NCBI GenBank assembly: GCA_902625715.1 | Contig: CACOCP010000005.1 | Coordinates: 1 to 64,000, forward strand | Source: an uncultured Pelagibacteraceae bacterium | Lineage (GTDB): Bacteria; Pseudomonadota; Alphaproteobacteria; Pelagibacterales; Pelagibacteraceae | Length of the DNA stretch: 64,000 bases | Direction: 5' to 3' | Shown: positions 35,938 through 45,747 of the stretch, piece after piece | Numbering within the stretch: position 1 is the stretch's first letter | Layout: each line of letters starts with the position of its first letter | Position numbers and translations under genes: made by a program | The notes under the pieces: generated by a model | The model's input: the letters and a program-made list of their open reading frames with translations, nothing else | What the model was told of the DNA's origin: nothing | Databases searched by the model: none

Positions 35938-38514
35938 ATGCAAAAAAACGAGGCTCCTAAAGATTTAAATATCAAACCAATTTCAATGTATGATGAAATG
36001 AGTTCGTCATACTTGTCTTACGCAATGAGCGTTATAATAAGTAGAGCTCTACCTGATGTAAGAGATGGTTTAAAACCAGTACATAGAAGAATCTTGTATG
36101 CAATGCATAAGGGAGGTTTTGATTGGTCAAAACAATTTAGAAAATCTGCAAGAATAGTAGGAGATGTAATTGGTAAATATCATCCACATGGCGATCAAGC
36201 TGTATATGATGCTCTAGTTAGAATGGTTCAAGATTTTTCAATGAGCCTTCCATTAATTGATGGCCAAGGGAACTTTGGTTCTATTGATGGTGATCCACCA
36301 GCCGCTATGAGATATACAGAAACAAGATTAGCAAAAATAGCTCAATTTTTATTAGACGATATTGAAAAGGATACAGTTTCATTCAAAAGTAATTACGATG
36401 AAACTGAACAAGAACCAGATGTCCTTCCTGCACAGTATCCAAATTTATTAGTTAATGGAGCAGGAGGAATTGCCGTTGGTATGGCAACAAGTATACCTCC
36501 TCATAATTTAGGTGAGGTTGTAGATGCTACTTTGGCTTTAATCAAAAATAAGGACATAAAATTAAGTGAATTGATGAAACATGTTCCTGGTCCAGATTTT
36601 CCAACTGGTGGTATTATAATTGGCAAAGATATTATTAAACAAGGTTATAAATCTGGCCGAGGTTCTTTTAAAATCAGAGGCGATATTAAGATTGAGCAAG
36701 CTAAAGGGGGTAGAGAAAGATTAGTAATAACTTCCATTCCTTATCAAGTAAACAAATCTGTTTTAAATGAGAGAATAGCTGAATTAGTAAGAGAAAAAAA
36801 AATTGAAGGAATTAGAGATATAAGAGATGAGTCTAATAGAGAAGGAATTAGAGTTGCAATTGATTTAAGATCAAGTGTTGAACCTGAAACAATTAAAAGA
36901 CAATTGTATAAATATACATCCATTGAAAGTTCATTTGGTTTCAATACTTTAGCTATTGTAGATAACAAACCAAAGACTTGTAATTTAAAAGATTTTTTAG
37001 AAAATTTTTTAAAATTTAGAGAAGATGTAGTAATAAAAAAAACTAAATACGATCTTAAAAAAGCAGAAGATCGTGTTCATATTTTAATTGGATTATCTGT
37101 CAGTGTTGAAAATATAGATAAAGTAATAAAAATTATAAGACAATCCAAAAATCCTGAAGAGGCTAAGAATTCTCTATTAAAAACAAAGTGGAAGATAAAC
37201 AAGTCAGCAAAATTGATTAAATTAGTTGATAATAAAAATTATAAAGGAACTTATAGTTTATCTAATGAGCAAGTTGTATCTATTCTTGAGTTAAGATTAC
37301 AGAAACTTACTGCTTTAGGAATAAACGAAATTGAAGTAGAAATAAAAAAATTAGCTGAATTAATAACTCAATATAAAAAAATTATTAATTCTAAAGCAGA
37401 GTTACTAAAAGTCATAAGTGCTGACTTACAACACATCAAAGATAAATTTTCTGAACCAAGAAGAACACAAATAATTGATGCTGTATTAAATTATGATATT
37501 GAGGAAACTATTCAAAAAGAGGCTGTTATCATAACAATTACGTTACAAGGATATATTAAACGCGGTGCATTAAGTAATGTAAAACAGCAAAAAAGAGGTG
37601 GAAAAGGAAAAACAGGTATTAAAACTAGAGATGAAGACTCAGTTGTACAAACCTTATCAGTCAATACACATACCTCTGTTCTATTTTTTTCCACAGAGGG
37701 ATTGGCATACAAAATTAAAGCTTGGAAGATACCCGAAGGATCTGCATCATCAAAAGGTAAATCTTTATTCAATATTCTACCACTTAAAAATCACCAATCT
37801 ATTAGCTCAATTATGCCTTTTCCTGATGAAAATGTTGATACAAAAGGAATGCATATTATTTTTGCTACAGCGAAGGGAAAAATTAGAAAAAATAATTTAG
37901 AGGATTTTAGTTCTATTAATCAATCAGGTAAAATTGCTATGAAATTAGATAGTGATGACAAAATTATTGGTGTAAAAATTTGTAAAGATGATCAAGATAT
38001 TATTTTAAGTACAAAGTTTGGAAAATGCATTAGATTTGAGTCTAAAAAATTAAGAGTATTTAAAGGTAGATCATCTAAAGGCATTAAAGGTATAAATTTA
38101 TCTGACAAAGATGCAATCGTATCATTATCTATAATTGATCACGATCAAAAAATTCCAAAAAAATCTTCAAAAGAAGGATCATCAGAGGTAAAGGCTAAAG
38201 AAAAATTTATACTTTCAATTACAGAGAATGGTTATGGAAAAAGAACTTCTCATTATGATTTTCGAGTGACTAATAGAGGTGGAAAAGGTATAATTGGCAT
38301 TGTCAACTCATCAAGAAATGGAAATGTGTCATCATCTTTCCCAGTTTTTGAGGGTGATCAGATATTAATATCAACTGACAAAGGTAGAGTTATCAGAACT
38401 ACTGTTAAAGAGATAAGAGTAGCAGGAAGGAACACTCAAGGAGTTAGAATTATTAAACTTTCTGGTGATGAAAAAGTAGTTTCGGCTATTAAATTAGATG
38501 ATAATTTAATTTAA
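35938..38514 (+). CDS. gyrA: DNA gyrase subunit A
   Basis: This breakage-reunion subunit introduces negative supercoils. The catalytic tyrosine is Y126 ([10 protein letters not shown]), and the C-terminal GyrA box QKRGGKGK separates it from Par[16 protein letters not shown] is the quinolone-determining region. Residue 87, equivalent to E. coli Ser83, is Gln, while D91 (E. coli Asp87) is kept. The C-terminal pinwheel blades are present and the length of 858 is on the short side. It sits between ssb and coaD, whose start directly overlaps the stop by one base. Confidence 0.96.
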   Translation: MQKNEAPKDLNIKPISMYDEMSSSYLSYAMSVIISRALPDVRDGLKPVHRRILYAMHKGGFDWSKQFRKSARIVGDVIGKYHPHGDQAVYDALVRMVQDFSMSLPLIDGQGNFGSIDGDPPAAMRYTETRLAKIAQFLLDDIEKDTVSFKSNYDETEQEPDVLPAQYPNLLVNGAGGIAVGMATSIPPHNLGEVVDATLALIKNKDIKLSELMKHVPGPDFPTGGIIIGKDIIKQGYKSGRGSFKIRGDIKIEQAKGGRERLVITSIPYQVNKSVLNERIAELVREKKIEGIRDIRDESNREGIRVAIDLRSSVEPETIKRQLYKYTSIESSFGFNTLAIVDNKPKTCNLKDFLENFLKFREDVVIKKTKYDLKKAEDRVHILIGLSVSVENIDKVIKIIRQSKNPEEAKNSLLKTKWKINKSAKLIKLVDNKNYKGTYSLSNEQVVSILELRLQKLTALGINEIEVEIKKLAELITQYKKIINSKAELLKVISADLQHIKDKFSEPRRTQIIDAVLNYDIEETIQKEAVIITITLQGYIKRGALSNVKQQKRGGKGKTGIKTRDEDSVVQTLSVNTHTSVLFFSTEGLAYKIKAWKIPEGSASSKGKSLFNILPLKNHQSISSIMPFPDENVDTKGMHIIFATAKGKIRKNNLEDFSSINQSGKIAMKLDSDDKIIGVKICKDDQDIILSTKFGKCIRFESKKLRVFKGRSSKGIKGINLSDKDAIVSLSIIDHDQKIPKKSSKEGSSEVKAKEKFILSITENGYGKRTSHYDFRVTNRGGKGIIGIVNSSRNGNVSSSFPVFEGDQILISTDKGRVIRTTVKEIRVAGRNTQGVRIIKLSGDEKVVSAIKLDDNLI

Positions 38515-39008
38515 TGAAAAATATTGCAATATATCCGGGTACTTTTGATCCTATAACCTTTGGCCATATAGATGTAATTAAAAAAGCTTTAAAATTTGTA
38601 GACAAAGTGGTTGTAGCAATTTCAGATGGAAACCAAAAAAATTTTTTGTTTCCAATCGATGAAAGAGTAGATATCGTTAAGAAAGCTTTGTTCTCTGATC
38701 TTAAATTTACCAAAAAAAATATCGATGTTATTACATTTAATTCATTAACAACAGATTTATGCAAAAAATATAAATCAAATATTATTTTAAGAGGTCTTAG
38801 AGCTGTTTCTGATTTTGAATATGAGTTTCAATTGGCTGGAATGAATAGAAAACTTTACAATAAAATAGAAACAATATTTTTAATGTCTGATGTTGAAAAT
38901 CAAATTATTTCCTCAAGATTTGTAAAAGAAATTGCTCAACATAATGGAGATTTAAAAAAATTTACAACTAAGAGTACAATCAAATCTTTAAAGGAGAGAT
39001 ATGCTTAA
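38514..39008 (+). CDS. coaD: Phosphopantetheine adenylyltransferase
   Basis: It makes dephospho-CoA from phosphopantetheine and ATP. The nucleotidyltransferase start IAIYPGTFDPITFGHIDVI carries the T/HxGH-type motif with H18. RGLRAVSDFEYEFQLAGMN and the C-terminal ISSRFVKEIAQHNGDL are the CoaD signatures. The length of 164 is typical. It overlaps gyrA by 1 base and the cyclophilin gene by 8 bases. Confidence 0.97.
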   Translation: MKNIAIYPGTFDPITFGHIDVIKKALKFVDKVVVAISDGNQKNFLFPIDERVDIVKKALFSDLKFTKKNIDVITFNSLTTDLCKKYKSNIILRGLRAVSDFEYEFQLAGMNRKLYNKIETIFLMSDVENQIISSRFVKEIAQHNGDLKKFTTKSTIKSLKERYA

Positions 39009-39558
39009 ATATATAAATATATTATTTTTTATTTTATTAACTTTAACTTCAAAACTAAATGCAAAGGAGAATATAATGATTTTAAAATTAAAAGATGGTG
39101 ATGTTAAAATAGAAATGTTTCCAGATGTTGCCCCTAATCATGTAAAAAGAATTACTGAGTTAGCAAACAGAGGTAAATACGATAATGTAGTATTTCATAG
39201 AGTTATTGATGGTTTTATGGCTCAAACAGGGGATGTAAAATTTGGAAATTCCTCATCATCCGATTTTAATCTGCAAAGAGCAGGAATGGGTGGATCTGAC
39301 TTACCTGATTTAAAACAAGAATTTAATGATTTGCCCCATGAACGTGGCACTGTATCTATGGCAAGATCTTCTGATCCAAACAGCGCTAATAGTCAATTTT
39401 TTATTTGTTTTGATTCAGCGTCTTATTTAGATAGAAATTATACAGTCTTTGGTAAAGTTATTGAAGGAATGGAGTTTGTAGATAAAATTAAAAAAGGTGA
39501 TGGTCCTAATGGATCAGTTTCTGAACCAGATAAAATAATTAGTTTTAAGTCTGAATAA
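39001..39558 (+). CDS. Exported cyclophilin-type peptidyl-prolyl isomerase
   Basis: It helps proline-limited folding, here probably in the periplasm. Residues 1-21 look like a signal peptide (LFFILLTLTSKLNA). The cyclophilin core shows VVFHRVIDGFMAQTGD, RGTVSMARSSDPNSANSQFFI and YTVFGKVIEGMEFVDKI. The catalytic Arg and the FMAQ and QFF segments are present. The length of 185 suits PpiA-like proteins. A purine-rich AGGAGA precedes an internal ATG (39075), so a cytosolic short form from that start is possible. Confidence 0.92.
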   Translation: MLKYINILFFILLTLTSKLNAKENIMILKLKDGDVKIEMFPDVAPNHVKRITELANRGKYDNVVFHRVIDGFMAQTGDVKFGNSSSSDFNLQRAGMGGSDLPDLKQEFNDLPHERGTVSMARSSDPNSANSQFFICFDSASYLDRNYTVFGKVIEGMEFVDKIKKGDGPNGSVSEPDKIISFKSE

Positions 39559-39564
39559 AAATGA

Positions 39565-40677
39565 ATGGCATTAAAAAAATTTAATTTTAATGTTAATTTT
39601 ACAGAAAACCATTCACGAGTAGGAGTTATTGAAACCCATAGAGGTAATATTAATACACCTGCTTTTATGCCCGTTGGTACACAGGCGACTGTAAAAGGCG
39701 CATTCATAAAAGATGTAGTTCAAACGGGAAGCGAAATAATATTGGGAAACACTTATCACCTGATGTTAAGACCAGGTGTTGATAGAATTTCAAGTGTTGG
39801 AGGTTTGCATGAATTTATGAATTGTAACCTTCCTATACTAACCGACTCTGGTGGATTTCAAGTAATGTCATTATCAAAATTTAATAAAATTGACAGAGAG
39901 AAGGGTGCTATTTTTCAATCTCATATTGATGGTAATAAGTTTATTTTAAGTCCTGAGGAGAGTATTAGAGTTCAAAAGGGCCTCAACTCAGACATTGTAA
40001 TGGTAATGGATGAATGTCCAAAAAAAACTGATGATTTTGAGAAAATTAAAAAATCAATGGATTTATCAATGTATTGGGCAAAAAGATCAAAAAATGCATT
40101 TGGCGAGAATCCTCACAAAGGTTTATTTGGAATAGTTCAAGGCGGTTTATTTAATGACTTAAGATTAAAATCACTAGAGCAACTTATAGATATTGATTTT
40201 GATGGTTATGCGATGGGTGGTTTGGCGGTCGGAGAAACCCAGAAAGAAATGTTTGATGTATTGGATGGAGTTAAAGATTATTTACCAAAAGATAAACCTA
40301 GATATCTTATGGGCGTTGGCACTCCCTCAGACATTATTGGCGCAGTTAAAAGAGGTATTGATATGTTTGATTGTGTTTTACCAACACGATCTGGCAGAAC
40401 TGGTTTGGCATTCACATGGAATGGGAGAGTGCAAATAAGAAATGCAAAATATCAAAACGATAATTCGCCTCTAGATTTAAATGTTTCTAAATTTGACTTA
40501 AATAAATACTCAAAAAATTATTTGAATCACTTATTTAATACTAATGAAATGTTAGCATCTATGCTGTTAACTTTAAATAATATTAACTTTTATCAGGAGT
40601 TGATGAGCGAGATAAGAAAAAATATTAAAAATGGAACTTTTGAAGAATTTCACGATAAGTATATTTACATTCTGTAA
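39565..40677 (+). CDS. tgt: Queuine tRNA-ribosyltransferase (tRNA-guanine transglycosylase) without zinc cysteines
   Basis: It exchanges guanine 34 of Asp/Asn/His/Tyr tRNAs for the queuosine precursor preQ1. The catalytic aspartates are kept: D94 in ILTDSGGFQVMSL and D269 in MFDCVLPTRSGRTG. Substrate motifs GGLAVGE and VQGGLF are also present. In other bacterial TGTs the stretch after RNAKYxDDxxPLD carries C-x-C-x-x-C. Here the aligned residues are V307, K309 and L312, and only the fourth ligand H322 (YLNHLF) remains. The structural zinc site therefore seems lost or replaced. The length of 370 is normal. Confidence 0.94.
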   Translation: MALKKFNFNVNFTENHSRVGVIETHRGNINTPAFMPVGTQATVKGAFIKDVVQTGSEIILGNTYHLMLRPGVDRISSVGGLHEFMNCNLPILTDSGGFQVMSLSKFNKIDREKGAIFQSHIDGNKFILSPEESIRVQKGLNSDIVMVMDECPKKTDDFEKIKKSMDLSMYWAKRSKNAFGENPHKGLFGIVQGGLFNDLRLKSLEQLIDIDFDGYAMGGLAVGETQKEMFDVLDGVKDYLPKDKPRYLMGVGTPSDIIGAVKRGIDMFDCVLPTRSGRTGLAFTWNGRVQIRNAKYQNDNSPLDLNVSKFDLNKYSKNYLNHLFNTNEMLASMLLTLNNINFYQELMSEIRKNIKNGTFEEFHDKYIYIL

Positions 40678-40680
40678 AAA

Positions 40681-40702
40681 TTATCCATTGATAAATGGAT
40701 AA
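40681..40702 (+). terminator. Hairpin after tgt
   Basis: TTATCCAT and ATGGATAA form an 8-base stem with a 6-base loop, starting 3 bases after the tgt stop. No T-run follows, so it is a weak terminator candidate or a processing site in front of tRNA-Lys. Confidence 0.4.
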
Positions 40703-40725
40703 AAATCAATATAACGACCTCCGTT

Positions 40726-40801
<76 letters not shown>

Positions 40802-40804
40802 ATT

Positions 40805-41626
40805 TTAAGAAATTGGTGGATATTCTAAAGTTACCTCATTTATCCAAGAGGTAATGTTGTTTATTCTATTGGTTGAGGAAGGATGCGTACTCATGAATTC
40901 CGGTGGTTCCTTACCTTTATTAGCTTCTCGCATTCTCTCCCAAATTTTTACTGTCTCTCTTATGTCATAGCCAGATAATGATGAAAATATTAAACCTAAA
41001 TAATCAGCTTCACTTTCTTGTTTTCTATTAAAAGGATTCATAATTCCAATTTGAGATAACAAACCAACTGTATCCATCCCAGTTGTTCTATTTACATTAG
41101 ATACAGCACCTTTAGTTGCAATATCTAAAATTTTTGTGCCCACGTTTAGTAACGTTCCTCTACTTGCTCTTTCAACTGAGTGTTTTGCTACAGCATGAGC
41201 TATTTCATGACCCATTACAGCAGCTAATCCGTTATCATTTTTTGTAATATCAAGCATACCTGTGTAAACTGCAATTTTTCCACCAGGCATACACCATGCA
41301 TTTTTTACTTTTTTATTTTCAATTAAAATATACTCCCATCTAAAATTAGTCGTTGGATCTGGTTGTTTACTCATTGCAAAATATTCAGATATTGAATTTT
41401 CAATTTTTGCGCCAATGTTTTTTATTTTATTTAAAGTTGCAATATCTTTACTAAGCTTTTCTTTTTCCTTCACTTTTTCGTATAATTGTTCTGCCTGAGC
41501 ATTAAGTTTTGCCTCAGGTATAAGTCTTAGCTGTTTTCTTTCTGTTATTGGAACACTTGAACATGCTTGAAGACCGAAAGATGCACATCCACAGCCCATT
41601 AAATATATGAAATTTCTTCTATTCAC
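40805..41626 (-). CDS. M48-family zinc metalloprotease, probable Tat-exported lipoprotein
   Basis: It is predicted to degrade misassembled outer-membrane or periplasmic proteins, as YcaL/LoiP-type peptidases do. The zinc motif HExxH is HEIAHAVAKH, and the third ligand is in ESEADYLGLIF. The N-terminus NRRNFIYLMG resembles a twin-arginine signal and is followed by a lipobox ending at C (FGLQACSS). The GTG at 41626 gives MNRRNF, the usual start for such signals; the frame can be opened up to a TTG at 41638. From GTG the protein has 273 residues. Confidence 0.87.
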   Translation of the reverse strand: MNRRNFIYLMGCGCASFGLQACSSVPITERKQLRLIPEAKLNAQAEQLYEKVKEKEKLSKDIATLNKIKNIGAKIENSISEYFAMSKQPDPTTNFRWEYILIENKKVKNAWCMPGGKIAVYTGMLDITKNDNGLAAVMGHEIAHAVAKHSVERASRGTLLNVGTKILDIATKGAVSNVNRTTGMDTVGLLSQIGIMNPFNRKQESEADYLGLIFSSLSGYDIRETVKIWERMREANKGKEPPEFMSTHPSSTNRINNITSWINEVTLEYPPIS

Positions 41627-41668
41627 TTTTACCCACAATTATATTACATGTATTTAATAAACAACTAT

Positions 41669-41746
41669 ATGATTTTAAATAACAAAATTTTAGTTTTCTT
41701 ATTTGTTCTTGCAGTATCATTTGTAATTTACTCAAGTTATAATTAA
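41669..41746 (+). CDS. Candidate 25-residue membrane microprotein
   Basis: The ORF reads MILNNKILVFLFVLAVSFVI followed by YSSYN and a TAA. It is one short basic start, one membrane helix and a polar end. Its stop lies 3 bases before the ATG of the DUF502 gene, which suggests translational coupling. The Shine-Dalgarno region is weak. A leader peptide for the next gene is the alternative. Support comes only from pattern and position. Confidence 0.4.
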   Translation: MILNNKILVFLFVLAVSFVIYSSYN

Positions 41747-41749
41747 AAT

Positions 41750-42373
41750 ATGGCAAAATTTAAAAGAAAAAGCATATCTTTATTTGCTAAATTAAGAAAT
41801 TATTTTATCACAGGAATAGTCGTATTAATTCCAATTGGTATTACACTTTATTTAACAAAATTTTTTATTTCAGTTTCTTCTAAACTAATACCTTATGAGC
41901 TAAATCCAAATACATATTTGCCATTTGCTATCCCAGGTCTTGAAATACTTCTTGCAATTATTTTTATAACCTTAGTTGGAAGTTTATCTTTATCATTTAT
42001 AGGAAAGAAAATTTTACAATTTGTAAACGATTTATTTAAAAGAATTCCTATTCTTCGAACTATTTATTCAGCAATAGGCCAGATGACAGAATCGTTAGCT
42101 CCTAAAAAGGGTGATAGAAAAAGTGTAGTTTTAATTGAGTATCCTAGAAAAGGAAGCTGGGCTGTTGGATTTGCAACTAAAGACAACGAAGGAGAAATCT
42201 CAAAAAAAACAAATAAAAAACTTGTTAATGTATTTGTTCCAACAACACCAAATCCAACCAGTGGATTTTTACTAATGTTTCCAAAAGAAGAGGTTCTATA
42301 TTTAGATATGAGTTTTGAGGAGGCGTCTAAATTTATTGTATCTGCAGGTACCTCAAACCCTCAAGCTAAATAA
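41750..42373 (+). CDS. DUF502 family membrane protein
   Basis: The 207 residues match the DUF502 layout: LRNYFITGIVVLIPIGITLYLT as first helix, GLEILLAIIFITLVGSL as second, then the conserved RIPILRTIYSAIGQMTESL and NVFVPTTPNPTSGFLLMFPKEEV. The function is unknown in the family; plant relatives are LCV proteins. In other Alphaproteobacteria it also lies beside recG, here tail to tail with an 8-base overlap. Confidence 0.9.
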   Translation: MAKFKRKSISLFAKLRNYFITGIVVLIPIGITLYLTKFFISVSSKLIPYELNPNTYLPFAIPGLEILLAIIFITLVGSLSLSFIGKKILQFVNDLFKRIPILRTIYSAIGQMTESLAPKKGDRKSVVLIEYPRKGSWAVGFATKDNEGEISKKTNKKLVNVFVPTTPNPTSGFLLMFPKEEVLYLDMSFEEASKFIVSAGTSNPQAK

Positions 42374-44408
42374 TATCATTTAAGATTGAAGCACGATCAT
42401 ACAGTTTAAGTAATTTATAATACTCACCAATCTGTTTATCTTTTAGCTCAATTTTTTTAACCTCTTCTTCTGCTAATATAAAAAGATCTTTATGTAAAAT
42501 AGGATCTGCCAATTTAAATTTTTTTAAACCACTTTGTTTAAATCCTAATACATCTCCATAACCTCTTAAAACCATATCTTGTTCTGAAATTTCAAAACCA
42601 TCATTTGAGCTTTTTAAAATATTTATTCTTTTTTTTGCATTTTCACTTAAATTTGACTTAAACATTAAAATACATGTACTTTGTTTGTCACTTCTTCCAA
42701 CTCTGCCTCTAAGTTGATGCAATTGTGATAATCCATATTTATTTGCATTTTCAATGATGATTACATTTGCATTTGGAAAATCAATTCCTACTTCAATAAC
42801 AGTTGTTGACACCAACACATCAATTTTTTTATTTAAAAAATCATCAAGAACTTTATTTTTTTCATTTTTTTCCATTGATCCATGAATTAGGCCAATTTTG
42901 TTTTTAAAATATTTTTCTAAAAATTTACTCTTTTCAACAGCAGACTGATGATCAAGTTTCTGTGATTTTTCAATAAGTGGGCAAACCCAAAATATCTGAT
43001 TACCAGAGAAAATTTCCTTTTTACAAAATTTTATAATTTCATCTACTTTTGTTTCTAATTTACTATAAGTGGTTATTACTTTTCTATTTTTTGGTTTTTC
43101 TTTAATTAAAGTAACATCCATATCTCCATAGATTGTCATTATCATAGTACGAGGTATTGGGGTTGCAGACATGACAAGTACATCGCAATTATTGCCACCT
43201 TTGTCGGACAATTCTTTTCTTTGTCTTACACCAAATTTATGTTGTTCATCGATAATAATTAAACCAAGATTTTTATAATCTACCTTTTTTTGAAAAAGGG
43301 CATGTGTGCCAATGATCAATTTTATTTTATTTTGTTTTATATTTTCTAATGTACTTCCTTTTTGTTTATATTCCGTTTTTCCTGTTAACAGTTCTATTGA
43401 TATATCTTTTCCAAATAAATCTGATGCAAAATTATAGTGTTGTTTAGCTAGTATTTCAGTAGGAACCATCAAAGCTACTTGAAAACCTGATTTTATAACA
43501 TTCAATGCAGCAATTAATGCAATTATTGTTTTTCCTGATCCTACATCACCTTGAAGTAACCTAAACATTCTTTGTTTTGATTTGAGGTCATTATTTATTT
43601 CTTTCATTGCCTTTATTTGATCATTTGTAAGTATAAATTTGAATTTTTTTAAATATTTCTGATAAATATTTGGATCAAAAATCTTTTCTTTTTTTTTAAT
43701 CTTCTTAATTTTTTTTCTTATTTCAGATGAGATTAAAAAGTTTGAGATAATTTCATCAAAAATTAATCTTCTTAGGTAATCTGAATTCTGAAGATTTTCA
43801 ATTTCCTCACTATGAATCTTTCTAATGGATTGATCCCAACTTACATTATTGAAATGGTTTAAAATTTCTGCGTTATGCCATTCTTTAAGTACAGGCATAT
43901 TTTTAAATATGATTTCAATAGTTTTATTATATTTTGAAGCTGTGAGTCCTTCCGTCAGACTATAATTATTTATATCTTTTATATTTCCATCCTCTGTCTC
44001 TGACACTAATTTTGGATTAGTTATTTGATATTTGCCCTTATAAAAACCTACTTTTCCATAAATAATTATTTCTTGCTCCAGAGGAAGTATTTTTTTTATA
44101 TAGCCTTCAAAACTATTAAAGAAAATACAATCTATTTTCTTTTCAGAAGATAAACAGTTAACCCTATTGGGCAAATTTCTAATTCTAGGAAAATTATACT
44201 TTTTCGGGACTAGTTGTATTGATTGGGTTTTGCCTATTTGTAATTGATCAATGTTTACTGTTTTTGAAGTTTCTATTTTTGAAATAGGTGCGTGCCATAA
44301 TAGATCAAAAATATTTAATATTTTTTTTTTTAAAAATAATTGTGTAGTTTTTTTACCTATTCCTTTAATGCTACTAATTTTTGATAAAAAATATTCATAA
44401 TCCTGCAT
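42366..44408 (-). CDS. recG: ATP-dependent DNA helicase RecG
   Basis: RecG remodels stalled replication forks and branched DNA. The 680 residues start with a wedge/OB domain and continue with the helicase core: Walker A LLQGDVGSGKTIIA, DEQH box (LIIIDEQHKFGVRQR), motif III VMSATPIPRT, then STTVIEVGIDFPNANVIII, GLSQLHQLRGRVGRS and the TRG-like end DMVLRGYGDVLGFKQSG. The length is near that of E. coli RecG (693). It is divergent from sdhE, a conserved alphaproteobacterial neighbour. Confidence 0.97.
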   Translation of the reverse strand: MQDYEYFLSKISSIKGIGKKTTQLFLKKKILNIFDLLWHAPISKIETSKTVNIDQLQIGKTQSIQLVPKKYNFPRIRNLPNRVNCLSSEKKIDCIFFNSFEGYIKKILPLEQEIIIYGKVGFYKGKYQITNPKLVSETEDGNIKDINNYSLTEGLTASKYNKTIEIIFKNMPVLKEWHNAEILNHFNNVSWDQSIRKIHSEEIENLQNSDYLRRLIFDEIISNFLISSEIRKKIKKIKKKEKIFDPNIYQKYLKKFKFILTNDQIKAMKEINNDLKSKQRMFRLLQGDVGSGKTIIALIAALNVIKSGFQVALMVPTEILAKQHYNFASDLFGKDISIELLTGKTEYKQKGSTLENIKQNKIKLIIGTHALFQKKVDYKNLGLIIIDEQHKFGVRQRKELSDKGGNNCDVLVMSATPIPRTMIMTIYGDMDVTLIKEKPKNRKVITTYSKLETKVDEIIKFCKKEIFSGNQIFWVCPLIEKSQKLDHQSAVEKSKFLEKYFKNKIGLIHGSMEKNEKNKVLDDFLNKKIDVLVSTTVIEVGIDFPNANVIIIENANKYGLSQLHQLRGRVGRSDKQSTCILMFKSNLSENAKKRINILKSSNDGFEISEQDMVLRGYGDVLGFKQSGLKKFKLADPILHKDLFILAEEEVKKIELKDKQIGEYYKLLKLYDRASILNDII

Positions 44409-44432
44409 AAAGTATATATAAATCTATATTAT

Positions 44433-44687
44433 ATGGATTCTAACAGGCAAAATCTTATTAATAAAATAAAATATAGAGCTCAGTATAGAGGCACTAAAGA
44501 AATGGACTTATTTGTTTATAAGTTCGTAAATGAAATTGTTGAAAATTTAAATTTAGAAGAATTAGAAGATTTGAATAAATTAATTAACCTTGGTGATGAA
44601 GAATTAATTGAAATTTCTGAGTCAAAAGATAACCAAAATTTATCCAAAGTCATAATAAAATTGCGAGAATTTAAAGAAAAATATTAA
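44433..44687 (+). CDS. sdhE: FAD assembly factor SdhE
   Basis: SdhE helps attach FAD to the flavoprotein subunit of succinate dehydrogenase. The 84 residues contain the conserved RGxxE motif (R19-G20-T-K-E23 in QYRGTKEMD) and the helical pattern of the family, ending with LREFKEKY. The stop codon directly touches the CCA end of the tRNA-Ser gene on the other strand. Confidence 0.88.
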   Translation: MDSNRQNLINKIKYRAQYRGTKEMDLFVYKFVNEIVENLNLEELEDLNKLINLGDEELIEISESKDNQNLSKVIIKLREFKEKY

Positions 44688-44777
44688 TGGCGGAGAGACT
44701 GGGATTCGAACCCAGGAAAGAGTTGCCCCTTTGCCGGTTTTCAAGACCGGTGCTTTCAACCGCTCAGCCATCTCTCC
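44688..44777 (-). tRNA. tRNA-Ser (TGA)
   Basis: On the minus strand the acceptor GGAGAGA pairs with TCTCTCC, the discriminator is G and CCA is encoded. The anticodon loop CTTGAAA gives TGA. A long variable arm, typical of tRNA-Ser, follows. The T-arm is GGTTCGAATCC. Confidence 0.97.
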
Positions 44778-44865
44778 GTGAGCTAGGTTTTATAAGTATT
44801 AATATATATTTCAACAAGAAAATAGATAAGGTATTAATCAAAATCTTTTAAATAATAATTTCATT

Positions 44866-45747
44866 ATGGATAAAAAAAGTTTTAACCAAGGTTTGTTTTT
44901 GAGTGCAGTTGGATCTTTCTGGTGGGGTTTTTTTGGTGTTTTATATTTTAAGTATATTTCTTTTGCAGGTCATATAGAAGTTGTTGTGCATAGAAGTTTA
45001 TGGACAGCAGTTACACTTTTAGTAACAACAATTATTTTTTCAAAATGGAAGGTTTTTAAAGAAATCATATTTAACAAAAAACAATTATTTGTTCTATTTT
45101 TATCTGGGATATTAATATTTTTAAATTGGGCAGTCTGGATTTATGCAGTTTCATCCAATCAAGTTATAAACGCAAGTTTTGGATATTTTATCATGCCGAT
45201 ATTAAGTGTTTTTTTGGGATATTTTTTTTTTAAGGAAAAAATAAATAAGAAAAGACTCGTCTCTATTTCTTTAGTTTTAGTTTCTATAGCTTATATCTTT
45301 CTGATCGACTTTAAATCTATTCCATGGGTTGGAATATCTGTTGCTTTAAGTTGGGGTTTTTACAATTTACTCAGAAAAAAAATATCAGTGTCTACAGATA
45401 TCGGTTTATTTATAGAGAGTTTATTTATTCTACCTTTTATACTAATAGTTTTTTATTTTATTACTCAAAATAACGTTAATGACTTTTCACTATCAAACCC
45501 TATTTTGATGTTAATTCTTATGATGGCAGGCCCAATGACAGTGATTCCATTATTTTTATATGTAAGAGGTGTTGAATTGTGTGGTCTTGGACCAACGGGT
45601 ATGATTTTTTATATTACACCCACATTGCAATTTATTTTAGGGTATTTTTTGTTCAATGAGCCTTTCAATTTTAACCAGTTAGTTAGTTTTATTTTAATAT
45701 GGATTGCTGTATTTATTTATCTTAGAGATTTGTATGAAAATAACTAA
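44866..45747 (+). CDS. rarD: RarD-type EamA transporter
   Basis: The 293 residues form ten membrane helices of the RarD branch of the drug/metabolite superfamily. FLSAVGSFWWGFFGVLYFKY, VHRSLWTAVTLL, LIFLNWAVWIYAV and NASFGYFIMPILSVFLGY are typical. The role of RarD is not well known; export of a metabolite is assumed. The end overlaps mltB by 14 bases. Confidence 0.9.
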   Translation: MDKKSFNQGLFLSAVGSFWWGFFGVLYFKYISFAGHIEVVVHRSLWTAVTLLVTTIIFSKWKVFKEIIFNKKQLFVLFLSGILIFLNWAVWIYAVSSNQVINASFGYFIMPILSVFLGYFFFKEKINKKRLVSISLVLVSIAYIFLIDFKSIPWVGISVALSWGFYNLLRKKISVSTDIGLFIESLFILPFILIVFYFITQNNVNDFSLSNPILMLILMMAGPMTVIPLFLYVRGVELCGLGPTGMIFYITPTLQFILGYFLFNEPFNFNQLVSFILIWIAVFIYLRDLYENN

